Notes: generated by a model from the letters alone, not told the origin. DNA of 10,793 nucleotides from Candidatus Nitrosopumilus sp. (GCA_013002265.1 JABDKK010000192.1:1-10793); one strand, 5' to 3'; shown: positions 1 through 6,001, counted from the first letter of the stretch. A program made the numbers and translations.

Positions 1-174
1 CCTGTAGGCCCTCCAGGCCCAAGGGGTCCACCCGGCCCTCCAGGAGAAAAGGGTCCAGCTGGAGGAATGTCATCAGAACAAAAAGCAATCTTCAAAGATT
101 TGCTAGAAATTTTGACAAACAAAAATATCATCACCACTGAAGAACAAATTAAATTGATGAGCTATCTCTACTAG
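1..174 (+). CDS. Collagen-like (Gly-X-Y) repeat protein, C-terminal part only
   Basis: The gene enters from outside the window and ends at TAG 172-174, so only the last 57 residues are visible. Frame 1 opens with about seven Gly-X-Y triplets rich in proline (for example GPPGPRGPPGPPGEKG), the signature of a collagen triple helix. A 36-residue non-collagen tail follows, containing KAIFKDLLEILTNKN and ending in EQIKLMSYLY. It looks helical and could act as a trimerisation or capping segment. Collagen-like proteins of microbes are usually surface or extracellular fibres; that location is inferred, because the N terminus and any signal peptide are missing. The triplet region is much richer in GC than the surrounding DNA because Gly and Pro codons dominate. 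A T-rich stretch follows the stop. Confidence in the collagen call is high; the role is unknown. Confidence 0.85.
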   Translation, partial: PVGPPGPRGPPGPPGEKGPAGGMSSEQKAIFKDLLEILTNKNIITTEEQIKLMSYLY

Positions 175-200
175 TTTTTTAATTTTTAAAATTTCATTTT
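172..200 (+). terminator. T-run terminator after the collagen-like gene
   Basis: Directly after the TAG stop the plus strand reads TTTTTT, A, ATTTTT, then a further ATTTCATTTT. Archaeal RNA polymerase terminates at such oligo-T runs without needing a hairpin, and no stem is visible here. The placement at the gene end supports the call. Confidence 0.5.
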
Positions 201-708
201 AGCCCCTTCTTTTCCTACACCCACACAAATAATGTGTAATACATGTGTAAAAAAAATGTCAAAAATCACAAAACAAATCTGTAAATATTCCTCATGAATA
301 ATGCTGAATAAACACGAACCCATTATTTTTTGTTTTCAAAAATTTGCCTCCATAATGGTATTCAGACATGAATAAATCTGAATGGTGTGTCTTTACCTAA
401 TCTTACGCATAAATGTTTTTGAGACTTGTCTGAATTGCATCTTGAATTGTTGAACTTGCTTGTGTTAATTTTTTTCAAACATTTGTTTGAATTATTTATT
501 CATGTCATTACAATTTTTTGTATATTCATTTTTCAAAACGTGTATATCGACAAAAAATAAAATGCCTTTTTTGACTTTCAGTTTTAAATAACATCTAATC
601 AAATTTACAATTTCAACTACACGGAGATTTCCCTGCTATTTTGGGGATGAAATAAGATATGGATATGCATGAAAATACTTATCTGAATTGAATTCATGTA
701 ATTCTGTT
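175..708. other. Long AT-rich intergenic region before the pentad-repeat gene
   Basis: No supportable ORF lies in these 534 bases on either strand. Visible elements are a 7-bp inverted repeat ATTCAGA / TCTGAAT at 360-366 and 377-383 (10-nt loop), a box A-like TTTTAAATA at 582-590 that would place a transcription start near 612-616, and a weak TCCC / GGGA stem around 628-646. If 582-590 is the promoter of the downstream gene, its mRNA has a leader of roughly 95 nt, unlike the leaderless genes later in the window. I see no tRNA, CRISPR or IS end. Confidence 0.4.
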
Positions 709-1458
709 ATGGGCTTGCTGGATAGATTTAGTCGTACGTTTGACAAGTATGGATATGACCTAGACGGTTATGATAAAAATGGTTATGACAAAAAAGGATA
801 CGACAAAAATGGTTATGACAAAAAAGGATACGACAAAAATGGTTATGACAAGGATGGATACAACAAAAAAGGATTTAACAAAAAAGGCTTTGATAAAAAA
901 GGCTTTGATAAAAAAGGATACAAAGATGGGTATGACCAAGATGGATTTGATTTCAAGGGTTACAATAAAGATGGATACAACAAAAATGGTTATGACAAAA
1001 AAGGATACGACAAAGACGGGTATGATAATCGAGGTTTTTCTATAGATGGAATTCACATCGATACAAAAATTACTTTTGATAAAGATGGGTTTAACAAAAA
1101 AGGATACAACAAAAATGGGTTTAACAAAGACGGTTATGACAAAAAAGGATACAACAAAAATGGGTTTAACAAAAATGGGTTTAACAAAAATGGGTTTAAC
1201 AAAGACGGTTATGACAAAAAAGGATACGACAAAGACGGGTATGATAAAGACGGATACGACAAAGACGGGTATGATAGTAACGGTTATGACAAAAAAGGAT
1301 ACGACAAAGACGGGTATGATGGTAACGGGTATGATGAAGACGGGTATGATAGAAACGGGTATGATAGATTAGGGTATGATCACCTAGGTTACGACCAAGA
1401 AGGATACGATCAAGAAGGATACAACAAATTCAAAAAAAGAAAAACACACAGTGATTAA
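709..1458 (+). CDS. Pentad-repeat [GY/GF-D/N-x-x] low-complexity protein
   Basis: This 249-aa protein has a short N-terminal lead (MGLLDRFSRTFDKY), then about 44 tandem five-residue units of consensus G-[YF]-[DN]-K-[KND], then a basic tail KKRKTHSD. One unit has only four residues (GYKD, bases 916-927). One break at 1048-1086 (GIHIDTKITFDKD) shifts the phase by three residues and splits the array into blocks of about 21 and 24 units. There is no signal peptide and no cysteine in this version. Lys and Asp nearly balance, so the chain is a polyampholyte with an aromatic residue every five positions. The spacing does not fit the A(D/N)Lxx beta-helix of classical pentapeptide-repeat proteins, nor a complete EF-hand or RTX loop, although the Asp-x-Asp-Gly steps could bind Ca2+ weakly. 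I start at ATG 709; an in-frame TTG at 688 would add seven residues. Function unknown; disordered or condensate-forming behaviour is inference. Confidence 0.75.
   Translation: MGLLDRFSRTFDKYGYDLDGYDKNGYDKKGYDKNGYDKKGYDKNGYDKDGYNKKGFNKKGFDKKGFDKKGYKDGYDQDGFDFKGYNKDGYNKNGYDKKGYDKDGYDNRGFSIDGIHIDTKITFDKDGFNKKGYNKNGFNKDGYDKKGYNKNGFNKNGFNKNGFNKDGYDKKGYDKDGYDKDGYDKDGYDSNGYDKKGYDKDGYDGNGYDEDGYDRNGYDRLGYDHLGYDQEGYDQEGYNKFKKRKTHSD
751..1431 (+). repeat. 15-bp tandem repeat array within the pentad-repeat gene
   Basis: About 44 units of 15 bp, with alternating codon use that creates 30-bp dimers. Two exact 30-bp copies lie at 781-810 and 811-840 (GGT TAT GAC ... GGA TAC GAC ...). Three consecutive identical 15-bp units AAAAATGGGTTTAAC occur within about 1153-1200. 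AAAGACGGTTATGAC recurs near 1126 and 1201. This pattern points to growth by slippage or unequal recombination in-frame. Confidence 0.85.
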
Positions 1459-1674
1459 AACAAATTTTTCCTCTGAATAAATTCAACAAAAACATGCATC
1501 CTCAATCTGTTTGCTCTTTTTATCTGTGTTTTAGTCTTCCACGAGCCATTAGGCCAAGACTCGCAAATTCTTTTTGGGATGTTAAAATGGTAAATCTGGT
1601 ATGTGTGCATACAAATTAATTACAGAAAGTTATTTTTTTAAAAACATTTTTAGTTTTCACTAATAGAACATTTG
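1459..1674. other. Convergent intergenic region with a small inverted repeat
   Basis: This stretch lies between the plus-strand repeat gene and the minus-strand microprotein gene. I see no credible gene; a 41-codon plus-strand ORF at 1494-1619 has no support. An inverted repeat AGTCTT (1533-1538) / AAGACT (1556-1561) encloses a smaller GCC-ATTA-GGC hairpin (1545-1554), so an RNA from either strand could fold here. It could be a terminator or a small RNA element. Confidence 0.3.
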
Positions 1675-1707
1675 AAAAAGGAAAAAGAATTCGCCGTCTA
1701 GATGACG
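1675..1707 (-). terminator. Hairpin plus T tract ending the minus-strand DRG run
   Basis: Read on the minus strand, a CGTC-ATCTA-GACG stem-loop (1695-1707) lies 21 nt after the stop of the 28-aa gene and is followed by GAATTCTTTTTCCTTTTTC. The stem is only 4 bp, but the T-rich tract behind it fits archaeal termination. It marks the likely end of the transcription unit. Confidence 0.4.
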
Positions 1708-1728
1708 ATTGTTGTTTTGTTGATCCAA

Positions 1729-1815
1729 TTATCGTCTTCTTGCAGTTCTTCTCTTTGGAGCTGCTGCTTTCTTTGCTGATCTTAATTTAGTTGCAGCTTT
1801 TCTTTTTGTAGCCAT
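1729..1815 (-). CDS. 28-aa Lys/Arg/Ala-rich basic microprotein
   Basis: The ORF encodes 28 residues running MATKRKAATK at the N terminus to KRRTARRR at the C terminus. Thirteen of 28 residues are Lys or Arg and eight are Ala; there is one Pro, no acidic residue and no aromatic. The make-up recalls histone H1-type tails and tiny basic ribosomal proteins, so binding to DNA or rRNA is the obvious inference; I recognise no named family. The ATG at 1815 is the only good start: upstream in frame there is only TTG six bases before, and then a stop at 1849-1851. AAGGTCGAT about 7 nt upstream partly resembles a Shine-Dalgarno site. It lies 112 nt after the zinc-ribbon gene on the same strand and is followed by a terminator-like hairpin. 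The Ala codons vary (GCT and GCA), which argues against a simple repeat artefact. Confidence 0.6.
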   Translation of the reverse strand: MATKRKAATKLRSAKKAAAPKRRTARRR

Positions 1816-1927
1816 TATCAAATCGACCTTTTCATTGTTTTTCAGTGGTTACGCTAAAGAAAATTACACAAATTGATAACAATTTCTCAAGTAAATACTC
1901 TCACAATTTTTTTAGATAATGTTTGCT

Positions 1928-2104
1928 TCAATAAACGCTTTCTGCAGATGGTCTTTTGCCTTGCAACCAACTTGATTTGCCACAAATTGTGCATCTATAT
2001 TTGCGTCTGCGCTTGTATGTAGCCATTTCTGGTAGAAAAACTAGTTCTTGTTTTGTTTTTGTTATGCAAAATTTACACCATCTGTTCTCAGTTGGTTGAT
2101 CCAT
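1928..2104 (-). CDS. 58-aa four-cysteine zinc-ribbon protein downstream of DRG
   Basis: The ORF starts with ATG 2104, only 11 nt after the DRG stop, and encodes 58 residues. It has Cys10-x-x-Cys13 (WCKFC) and Cys38-x-x-Cys41 (YRCTICGK), two knuckles 24 residues apart, the arrangement of a zinc ribbon that binds one Zn2+. Between them lies a very basic stretch, TYKRRRKYR (residues 29-37), suited to nucleic acid or ribosome contact. An internal ATG (2026) would give a 32-aa product that loses the first cysteine pair, so the longer start is preferred. Family not identified. The tight spacing implies co-transcription with the GTPase. Eukaryotic DRGs work with zinc-finger partner proteins (DFRPs), so a zinc protein encoded next to an archaeal DRG is suggestive; the functional link is inference. 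It is short enough to be missed by standard gene callers. Confidence 0.72.
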   Translation of the reverse strand: MDQPTENRWCKFCITKTKQELVFLPEMATYKRRRKYRCTICGKSSWLQGKRPSAESVY

Positions 2105-2115
2105 GATTTGATTTT

Positions 2116-3225
2116 TTATACTCCCCGTTTCTTAATTATTGTTAAAACATCCTCATCAAGCAATACATGATTTAGTCCTACTCTTTGACCTCCAAACTTT
2201 ACACTTTTACCCCAAACTAAACCGTATCTGAACTCTCTTCTCATTCTACGATGAAGCTTGTTGCAAATGTCTTCAACAGTGTCTCCCTCTCTTGCAATTA
2301 ACGGTTCTTTGAAATCTGTTTCTCCTCCTTTTGGACGCATGTATATTCTAATGAATTTTAGTTTCTCGTATATCTTCTCTTTGAGTAATTCAATGTTGAT
2401 ATCTGAATTTGCAGAAACTTCTATTACATCTGATTTTATTTTTTTCTTTAAATCTGTAAGAAATACCTCATCAACTAAATCAATTTTATTTAAAACAGTT
2501 AGTGCTTTTGAATAACTGATATTTCCCGCAATGTGATCTGCTAATTGCTCTGACGTAATGTCTTCTCTAACTACTACTCTTGCACTGACCAATCCATAGA
2601 GATGTAGGATATCTTTAAGATGTTTTTCAGTAATTTTTGTTAGTTTTACCTGTTGAGCAACCGCAATTCCTCCCATTGATGCTTTCTCTATTGTAATGTT
2701 TGGAGGCAGCTGGTTTAACCTAATTCCAATATTTCCTAATTCATTTACTAATACGTCCTCATGGTATGGTTGAAAGACATCTAAAATCAAAAGTACAAGA
2801 TCAGCTGTTCTTGCTACTGACAAAATTCTTTTTCCTAAACCTTTGCCTGTTGAAGCACCTTTGATAATTCCTGGCAAATCTAAAACTTGAATTTTTGCGC
2901 CTCTATACTCCATCATTCCGGGAACTACAGTAAGTGTGGTGAATTGAAAAGCACCAACAGTTGATTTTGCACCTGTCATTTTGTTTAGCAGTGTGGATTT
3001 TCCAACACTTGGTAATCCGATAAAAACAACTGTTGCATCTCCACTCCTTCTAACATCAAAACCATCTTGTTTGGCACCTGATTTTTTGGTAACTTCTGCT
3101 TCCTGTTCTCTTTTTAATTTTGCAATTTTAGCTTTAAGTAGTCCTATGTGGTGCTCTGTTGCTTTGTTGATTTGCGTTTTTGCCATTTCGTCTTGAATGG
3201 CCTTGATTTTTTCAGGAATTCCCAC
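2116..3225 (-). CDS. DRG-family GTPase (Obg superfamily) with C-terminal TGS domain
   Basis: This 369-aa protein is a full-length archaeal developmentally-regulated GTP-binding protein. Order of parts: N-terminal helical pair (1-45, with NKATEHHIGLLKAKIAKL, typical of DRG); G1/P-loop GLPSVGKS (70-77); G2 FTT (95-97); G3 DLPG (116-119); the DRG insert region (about 150-235); G4 NKID (246-249); G5 SAN (271-273); TGS domain (about 292-367). DRGs hydrolyse GTP, bind ribosomes and, in eukaryotes, help stalled ribosomes resume; the archaeal role is presumed similar and cytoplasmic. The start is GTG 3225: it restores the conserved N-terminal helix, whereas ATG 3186 would remove 13 residues of it. 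That start lies inside the upstream UPF0248-like gene (82-nt overlap), pointing to coupled translation. A four-cysteine microprotein gene follows after 11 nt. Identification is secure. Confidence 0.95.
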   Translation of the reverse strand: MGIPEKIKAIQDEMAKTQINKATEHHIGLLKAKIAKLKREQEAEVTKKSGAKQDGFDVRRSGDATVVFIGLPSVGKSTLLNKMTGAKSTVGAFQFTTLTVVPGMMEYRGAKIQVLDLPGIIKGASTGKGLGKRILSVARTADLVLLILDVFQPYHEDVLVNELGNIGIRLNQLPPNITIEKASMGGIAVAQQVKLTKITEKHLKDILHLYGLVSARVVVREDITSEQLADHIAGNISYSKALTVLNKIDLVDEVFLTDLKKKIKSDVIEVSANSDINIELLKEKIYEKLKFIRIYMRPKGGETDFKEPLIAREGDTVEDICNKLHRRMRREFRYGLVWGKSVKFGGQRVGLNHVLLDEDVLTIIKKRGV

Positions 3226-3455
3226 GAGTCTTCAATTCCTTGCATATTTCTTTCAAATAAAATCGTACTATTTAGCTTTATTTTCTTTATTCTGTTAACA
3301 GGAATTGTTTGAAAATAATCTGATTCAACTGAAAATTCAGGCAGTGCTAATTCATTTATTCGCTCAAAACCCCCATAAAAAATTCTGTACAAGTCAGGCC
3401 TGTATGCAAATAATGCTTTGCTGAAAATTTCTTCAATCCCTCCTTTTCTTGTCAT
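3144..3455 (-). CDS. UPF0248/MJ1316-like (DUF504) small protein
   Basis: The 103-aa protein begins RKGGIEEIFSKALF, continues with an alternating strand pattern (LYRIFYGGF, residues 22-30) and then FQTIPVNRIKKIKLNSTILFER (48-69). An opening RKG-I-EEI, a central short domain and an IP-x-(H/N)-RI-xx-I block ending in a W/F-E-R-like edge recall the UPF0248 / DUF504 family (COG1531), which is related to MJ1316, a domain linked by others to recognition of RNA 2',3'-cyclic ends. Here the usual His of the IPxHRI block is Asn54. The last about 27 residues are basic (KTKWQKRKSTKQQ) and come from the 82-nt overlap with the DRG gene in another frame. A TTTTATT at about 3484-3490 on the minus strand could be its TATA box. 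The family call is from memory of the motif and is moderate; the gene itself is likely real. Confidence 0.6.
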   Translation of the reverse strand: MTRKGGIEEIFSKALFAYRPDLYRIFYGGFERINELALPEFSVESDYFQTIPVNRIKKIKLNSTILFERNMQGIEDSWEFLKKSRPFKTKWQKRKSTKQQSTT

Positions 3456-3562
3456 GTTTTTAATGTATCAAATACCCTAATGAATAAAACTACTTGATTT
3501 CTTCAACGCCTCTAGTAATTTCACTATTGTAATTCTCATCGTTTTTTAACAGTCTGCTGCAA

Positions 3563-4153
3563 ATGGAATTTGTGAAAAAATTAATTGTTTTACCAATTAT
3601 TGGATTTTTTATCATTATTTATTTTACGTTGACCGTTTTTGTTTTGCCGGAAATGTATCTTTCAAATGAACATCTAATACCGCAACCATACTTTGAAGGA
3701 AAATTATCTCATTCGGAAATTAATTTAGGTGAGTCCTTTAGATTGGAGATTGAATCTGGAAATAGGGGTGAGTATGGGGATATCCACATTGTTTCAGTTG
3801 CATTTCCCGATCTGAAAGTAATTGGAGATCATGTCCAAATTGTAAGGTATGACTTTACGCAATCTCCTGATTATATTGTGATTGGTGAGGAGGTTGGTGC
3901 AAGATATAGTGGGGGTGTGGAAAAAACAATAGCGCAATATCCTTCAATTGAAGCTATGAGTAGGCCAATTCATCCTGGTTCCCAATATTTTTTTGACATT
4001 GAAGTAACCCCCGAAAACTCAGGAATTTTTAGAGTTTATGTCAAATCAGTTGACATCCCACATACAAGTAATCTGTCTCACTATCCTGAATCTGGAATAC
4101 TTGATCATCAGGATGAATATGTTCAAGTTTTTAAGGTAAATGTTAATCCTTGA
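3563..4153 (+). CDS. Membrane-anchored extracytoplasmic beta-sandwich-like protein
   Basis: This 196-aa protein has one N-terminal hydrophobic helix (about residues 6-28) after a short positive start (MEFVKK), and no lipobox or cleavage site that I can see, so the rest is probably held outside the cytoplasmic membrane. Residues 44-190 alternate strand-like segments: LGESFRLEIESGNRGEYGD resembles the first strands of CARDB/Ig-like domains, and PGSQYFFDIEVTPENSGIFRVYVKSV (138-163) reads like closing strands. The C-terminal region carries several His (PH167, SH173, DH182) and acidic residues that could hold a metal; this is inference. No named family recognised. It ends 25 nt before the preferred start (10 nt before an alternative GTG) of a polytopic membrane protein on the same strand, so the two are probably co-expressed and may form one complex. 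Confidence 0.7.
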   Translation: MEFVKKLIVLPIIGFFIIIYFTLTVFVLPEMYLSNEHLIPQPYFEGKLSHSEINLGESFRLEIESGNRGEYGDIHIVSVAFPDLKVIGDHVQIVRYDFTQSPDYIVIGEEVGARYSGGVEKTIAQYPSIEAMSRPIHPGSQYFFDIEVTPENSGIFRVYVKSVDIPHTSNLSHYPESGILDHQDEYVQVFKVNVNP

Positions 4154-4178
4154 TATTTTATGAGTGATTACTGATACT

Positions 4179-5261
4179 ATGACTGTTTCCCAATCAGAAC
4201 CATCAAAATTTCTTGAAATTAAATCAGAAAAAATTTTCTTGATGGGAAGTATTTTGATTAGTTTTGGAATTTTGCTTGTAACTGTTGGCGGAAGTTGGGA
4301 TATTACAAATCATTTGCTTAGCAAGCCAGAGACCTTTTTTTCACCACCTCATGCATTGATGTACACCGGTGTTGCAATTTCCTTAATTGGTACAGTTTTA
4401 TCATTTGTTGGATGGAAAAATTTACAAAAATTTTCTGATTCTTATTTTCTTTCATTGAAGATAAAATTAATTGGAATTGCCTTGTTAATAGGAGCTGGAC
4501 CCTTTGATTTTATTTGGCATTCTAATTTTGGTTTAGATGGATTACTGAGTCCTCCTCATCTTACTTTGATTATGGGCATGTTTCTATGTAGTGTTGGTGG
4601 CATGGTGGGAATAATCAGATATTTGAAAATTAATGATTGCAAAGATTATTTTCTCTCATTGCTAATTATTCTGGCAGTAATTCCTGTATGGCTTTCATGC
4701 TCTGGAATTATCTCTTCACTGTCTTTGCCTTTCTCAAACACTGATTATTTTGAGCTAAACCCTGAGCCTCATTTTGCATTTGTTGTGGCAACTCTGGCAT
4801 ACCCCTTTTTGATATCAACATCTTGTCTTTTAGCCCATAGGCTCTCTGATGCTAAATTTGGAATGATGAGTATTTTGGGAGGTTTGTTTTTGCTAATTTA
4901 CAGCACAACTGCAATTGTTCCTAATCTTGCAATGCTTGATTCCATTCAATTCTATTCACTGAATTTGATTCTGTTTATAGCATCCGATGCTATCTTGTTT
5001 TTTTACAAATCTAGAAAATCAATGATTTTTGTAGGCGGTTTGCTAGGCTCTGTGTTTTACATGGTTTACTATCCATATGTTATGTATACCTTCAATGAGA
5101 TATTGCTTGGAAGACTGGTTTCTCCTAGCCTGATCTACTTTGTTTATTTTGAATTGATTGACAATGTTATGTTGATTACTGTGATTCCAGCAGTGGCTAT
5201 GGGGATTTTGGCAGTTTTTTTCTCTGAAAAAATTTCAAAACGAATCTTGATGAAAAATTAG
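4179..5261 (+). CDS. Polytopic membrane protein with duplicated D-x3-H-x9-SPPH motif
   Basis: From ATG 4179 the protein has 360 residues and around nine or ten hydrophobic helices, so it sits in the cytoplasmic membrane. Two segments match in spacing: W40-D41-x3-H45-x9-S55-P-P-H58, and F109-D110-x3-H114-x9-S124-P-P-H127, each running into a hydrophobic helix (ALMYTGVAISLIG and LTLIMGMFLCSVGG). A third, weaker EPH (residues 196-198) precedes another helix. Paired Asp/His at membrane ends suggest metal or haem ligands, or a proton path; I recall similar WDxxWH...PPH patterns in uncharacterised bacterial membrane proteins but know no proven function. An in-frame GTG at 4164 would add five residues; I favour ATG because GAGTGAT lies at a fitting distance upstream. 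It is paired with the anchored beta-rich protein before it. Gene certain, function unknown. Confidence 0.75.
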   Translation: MTVSQSEPSKFLEIKSEKIFLMGSILISFGILLVTVGGSWDITNHLLSKPETFFSPPHALMYTGVAISLIGTVLSFVGWKNLQKFSDSYFLSLKIKLIGIALLIGAGPFDFIWHSNFGLDGLLSPPHLTLIMGMFLCSVGGMVGIIRYLKINDCKDYFLSLLIILAVIPVWLSCSGIISSLSLPFSNTDYFELNPEPHFAFVVATLAYPFLISTSCLLAHRLSDAKFGMMSILGGLFLLIYSTTAIVPNLAMLDSIQFYSLNLILFIASDAILFFYKSRKSMIFVGGLLGSVFYMVYYPYVMYTFNEILLGRLVSPSLIYFVYFELIDNVMLITVIPAVAMGILAVFFSEKISKRILMKN

Positions 5262-5274
5262 TTTTTGGCGTAGC

Positions 5275-5282
5275 AAATATTA
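5275..5282 (+). promoter_or_regulatory. Box A (TATA) of the phosphatase-argS unit
   Basis: AAATATTA is centred about 26 nt before the GTG at 5305, the distance at which archaeal TBP places a transcription start on the first base of the start codon. The mRNA would be leaderless, and this separates the unit from the membrane-protein genes upstream, which end at 5261. Confidence 0.5.
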
Positions 5283-5304
5283 TCCTGCTTGAAAAACAAT
5301 AATT

Positions 5305-6000
5305 GTGAAAAAAAAGACTTTTGCTGTTGATATTGATGGCACCATTACGGAAAATGGTGGAGGAAGAATAAATCTTGACGCTTTGGAGGCATTGAGAAGA
5401 CTGGCTAACATGGGGCATAATGTTATTTTTGTTACAGGCCGCTCTTCAGTTGAAGGATTTTTACTATCTGTATTTGCCGGGACTACAAAAATTGCAGTAG
5501 GTGAAAATGGTGGGTGCATAACCCTTGACTCAAATGATCATATTTTGTTAGGCGATATCAAAGAATGTCAAAATGCACTCAAAATTATCCAAAATAACAT
5601 TTCTGATGTAAAAGAAAAACTGGTATTTCCAAGAATGACTGAAGTTGTTTTGCAAAGAACATTTGATCTTGATCTTGCAAGAAAAGTTCTTGCTGAAAAC
5701 AATGTCGCTGCAGAACTCTCTGATAGCCAATATGCATACCACATTAATTCTCCGGGAATTGACAAAGGAAGAGGTTTTTCTGAAATTATGACGAAGCTTT
5801 CTATATTACGAGATGACGTAATTGCAATTGGTGATAGTGCTACAGACGTTCCTCTATTCAAGGTCGCAAAAACAAGTGTCGCATTAGGTAATGCCTCTGA
5901 GCAGGTAAAGTCTGAGGCCACGATGGTTACAGGAGCAAAAGCAGGGGATGGCGTTCTTGAAGCACTAGACAAATTAGCCCCTAGATTATCTGAGATGTAA
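5305..6000 (+). CDS. HAD phosphatase, archaeal phosphoglycolate phosphatase type
   Basis: The 231-aa protein has all four HAD motifs: D9-I-D11-G-T (nucleophile Asp9, acid/base Asp11), TGR (44-46), K154 in GIDKGRGFSEI, and G176-D177-S-A-T-D181. Between motifs II and III lies a C2-type cap of about 100 residues. Size and motif wording match archaeal phosphoglycolate phosphatases (Thermoplasma TA0175 type, near sucrose-phosphatase-like HADs), which turn 2-phosphoglycolate into glycolate and phosphate with Mg2+. In an archaeon without a Calvin cycle the substrate would come from repair of damaged DNA ends, or the enzyme may act on another small phosphate ester; substrate is not proven by sequence. 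Start is GTG 5305, directly before KKKTFAVDIDGT. argS starts one base after its stop, so the two are one transcription unit. Confidence 0.88.
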   Translation: MKKKTFAVDIDGTITENGGGRINLDALEALRRLANMGHNVIFVTGRSSVEGFLLSVFAGTTKIAVGENGGCITLDSNDHILLGDIKECQNALKIIQNNISDVKEKLVFPRMTEVVLQRTFDLDLARKVLAENNVAAELSDSQYAYHINSPGIDKGRGFSEIMTKLSILRDDVIAIGDSATDVPLFKVAKTSVALGNASEQVKSEATMVTGAKAGDGVLEALDKLAPRLSEM

Positions 6001-6001
6001 G

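Noticed and set aside
760..1372. Three other long open frames across the pentad-repeat array, on both strands (760-1056 minus, 770-1045 plus, 1046-1372 plus)
   Set aside because: They are shadow frames of the 15-bp repeat: a stop-free repeat stays open in several frames. Their products are artefact repeats (such as TTKMVMTKKD) without start signals.
751..1431. CRISPR array
   Set aside because: The repeated units are directly adjacent 15-mers coding for protein in one frame; there are no unique spacers and no dyad repeats.
751..1431. Classical pentapeptide-repeat (A(D/N)Lxx) beta-helix, EF-hand or RTX motifs
   Set aside because: The residue two before the aromatic is K/N/D, not a small residue; the Asp spacing lacks the first EF-hand ligand; no GGxGxD pattern is present.
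1533..1567. tRNA-like fragment on the minus strand
   Set aside because: No T-loop GTTCRA, acceptor pairing or anticodon arm could be built; only a small hairpin is present.
1494..1619. 41-codon plus-strand ORF in the convergent gap
   Set aside because: No promoter or ribosome site, no recognisable motif, and it lies over the inverted repeat; chance ORF is more likely.
1928..2026. Shorter 32-aa version of the zinc-ribbon gene from ATG 2026
   Set aside because: The in-frame ATG at 2104 adds the first CxxC pair, needed for a complete four-ligand zinc site, and lies 11 nt from the DRG stop.
3563..5261. Ammonia monooxygenase or CopD-type subunits
   Set aside because: The sequences do not match AmoA, AmoB or AmoC as I know them, and no CopD-like motif is visible; metal binding is left as a hypothesis only.
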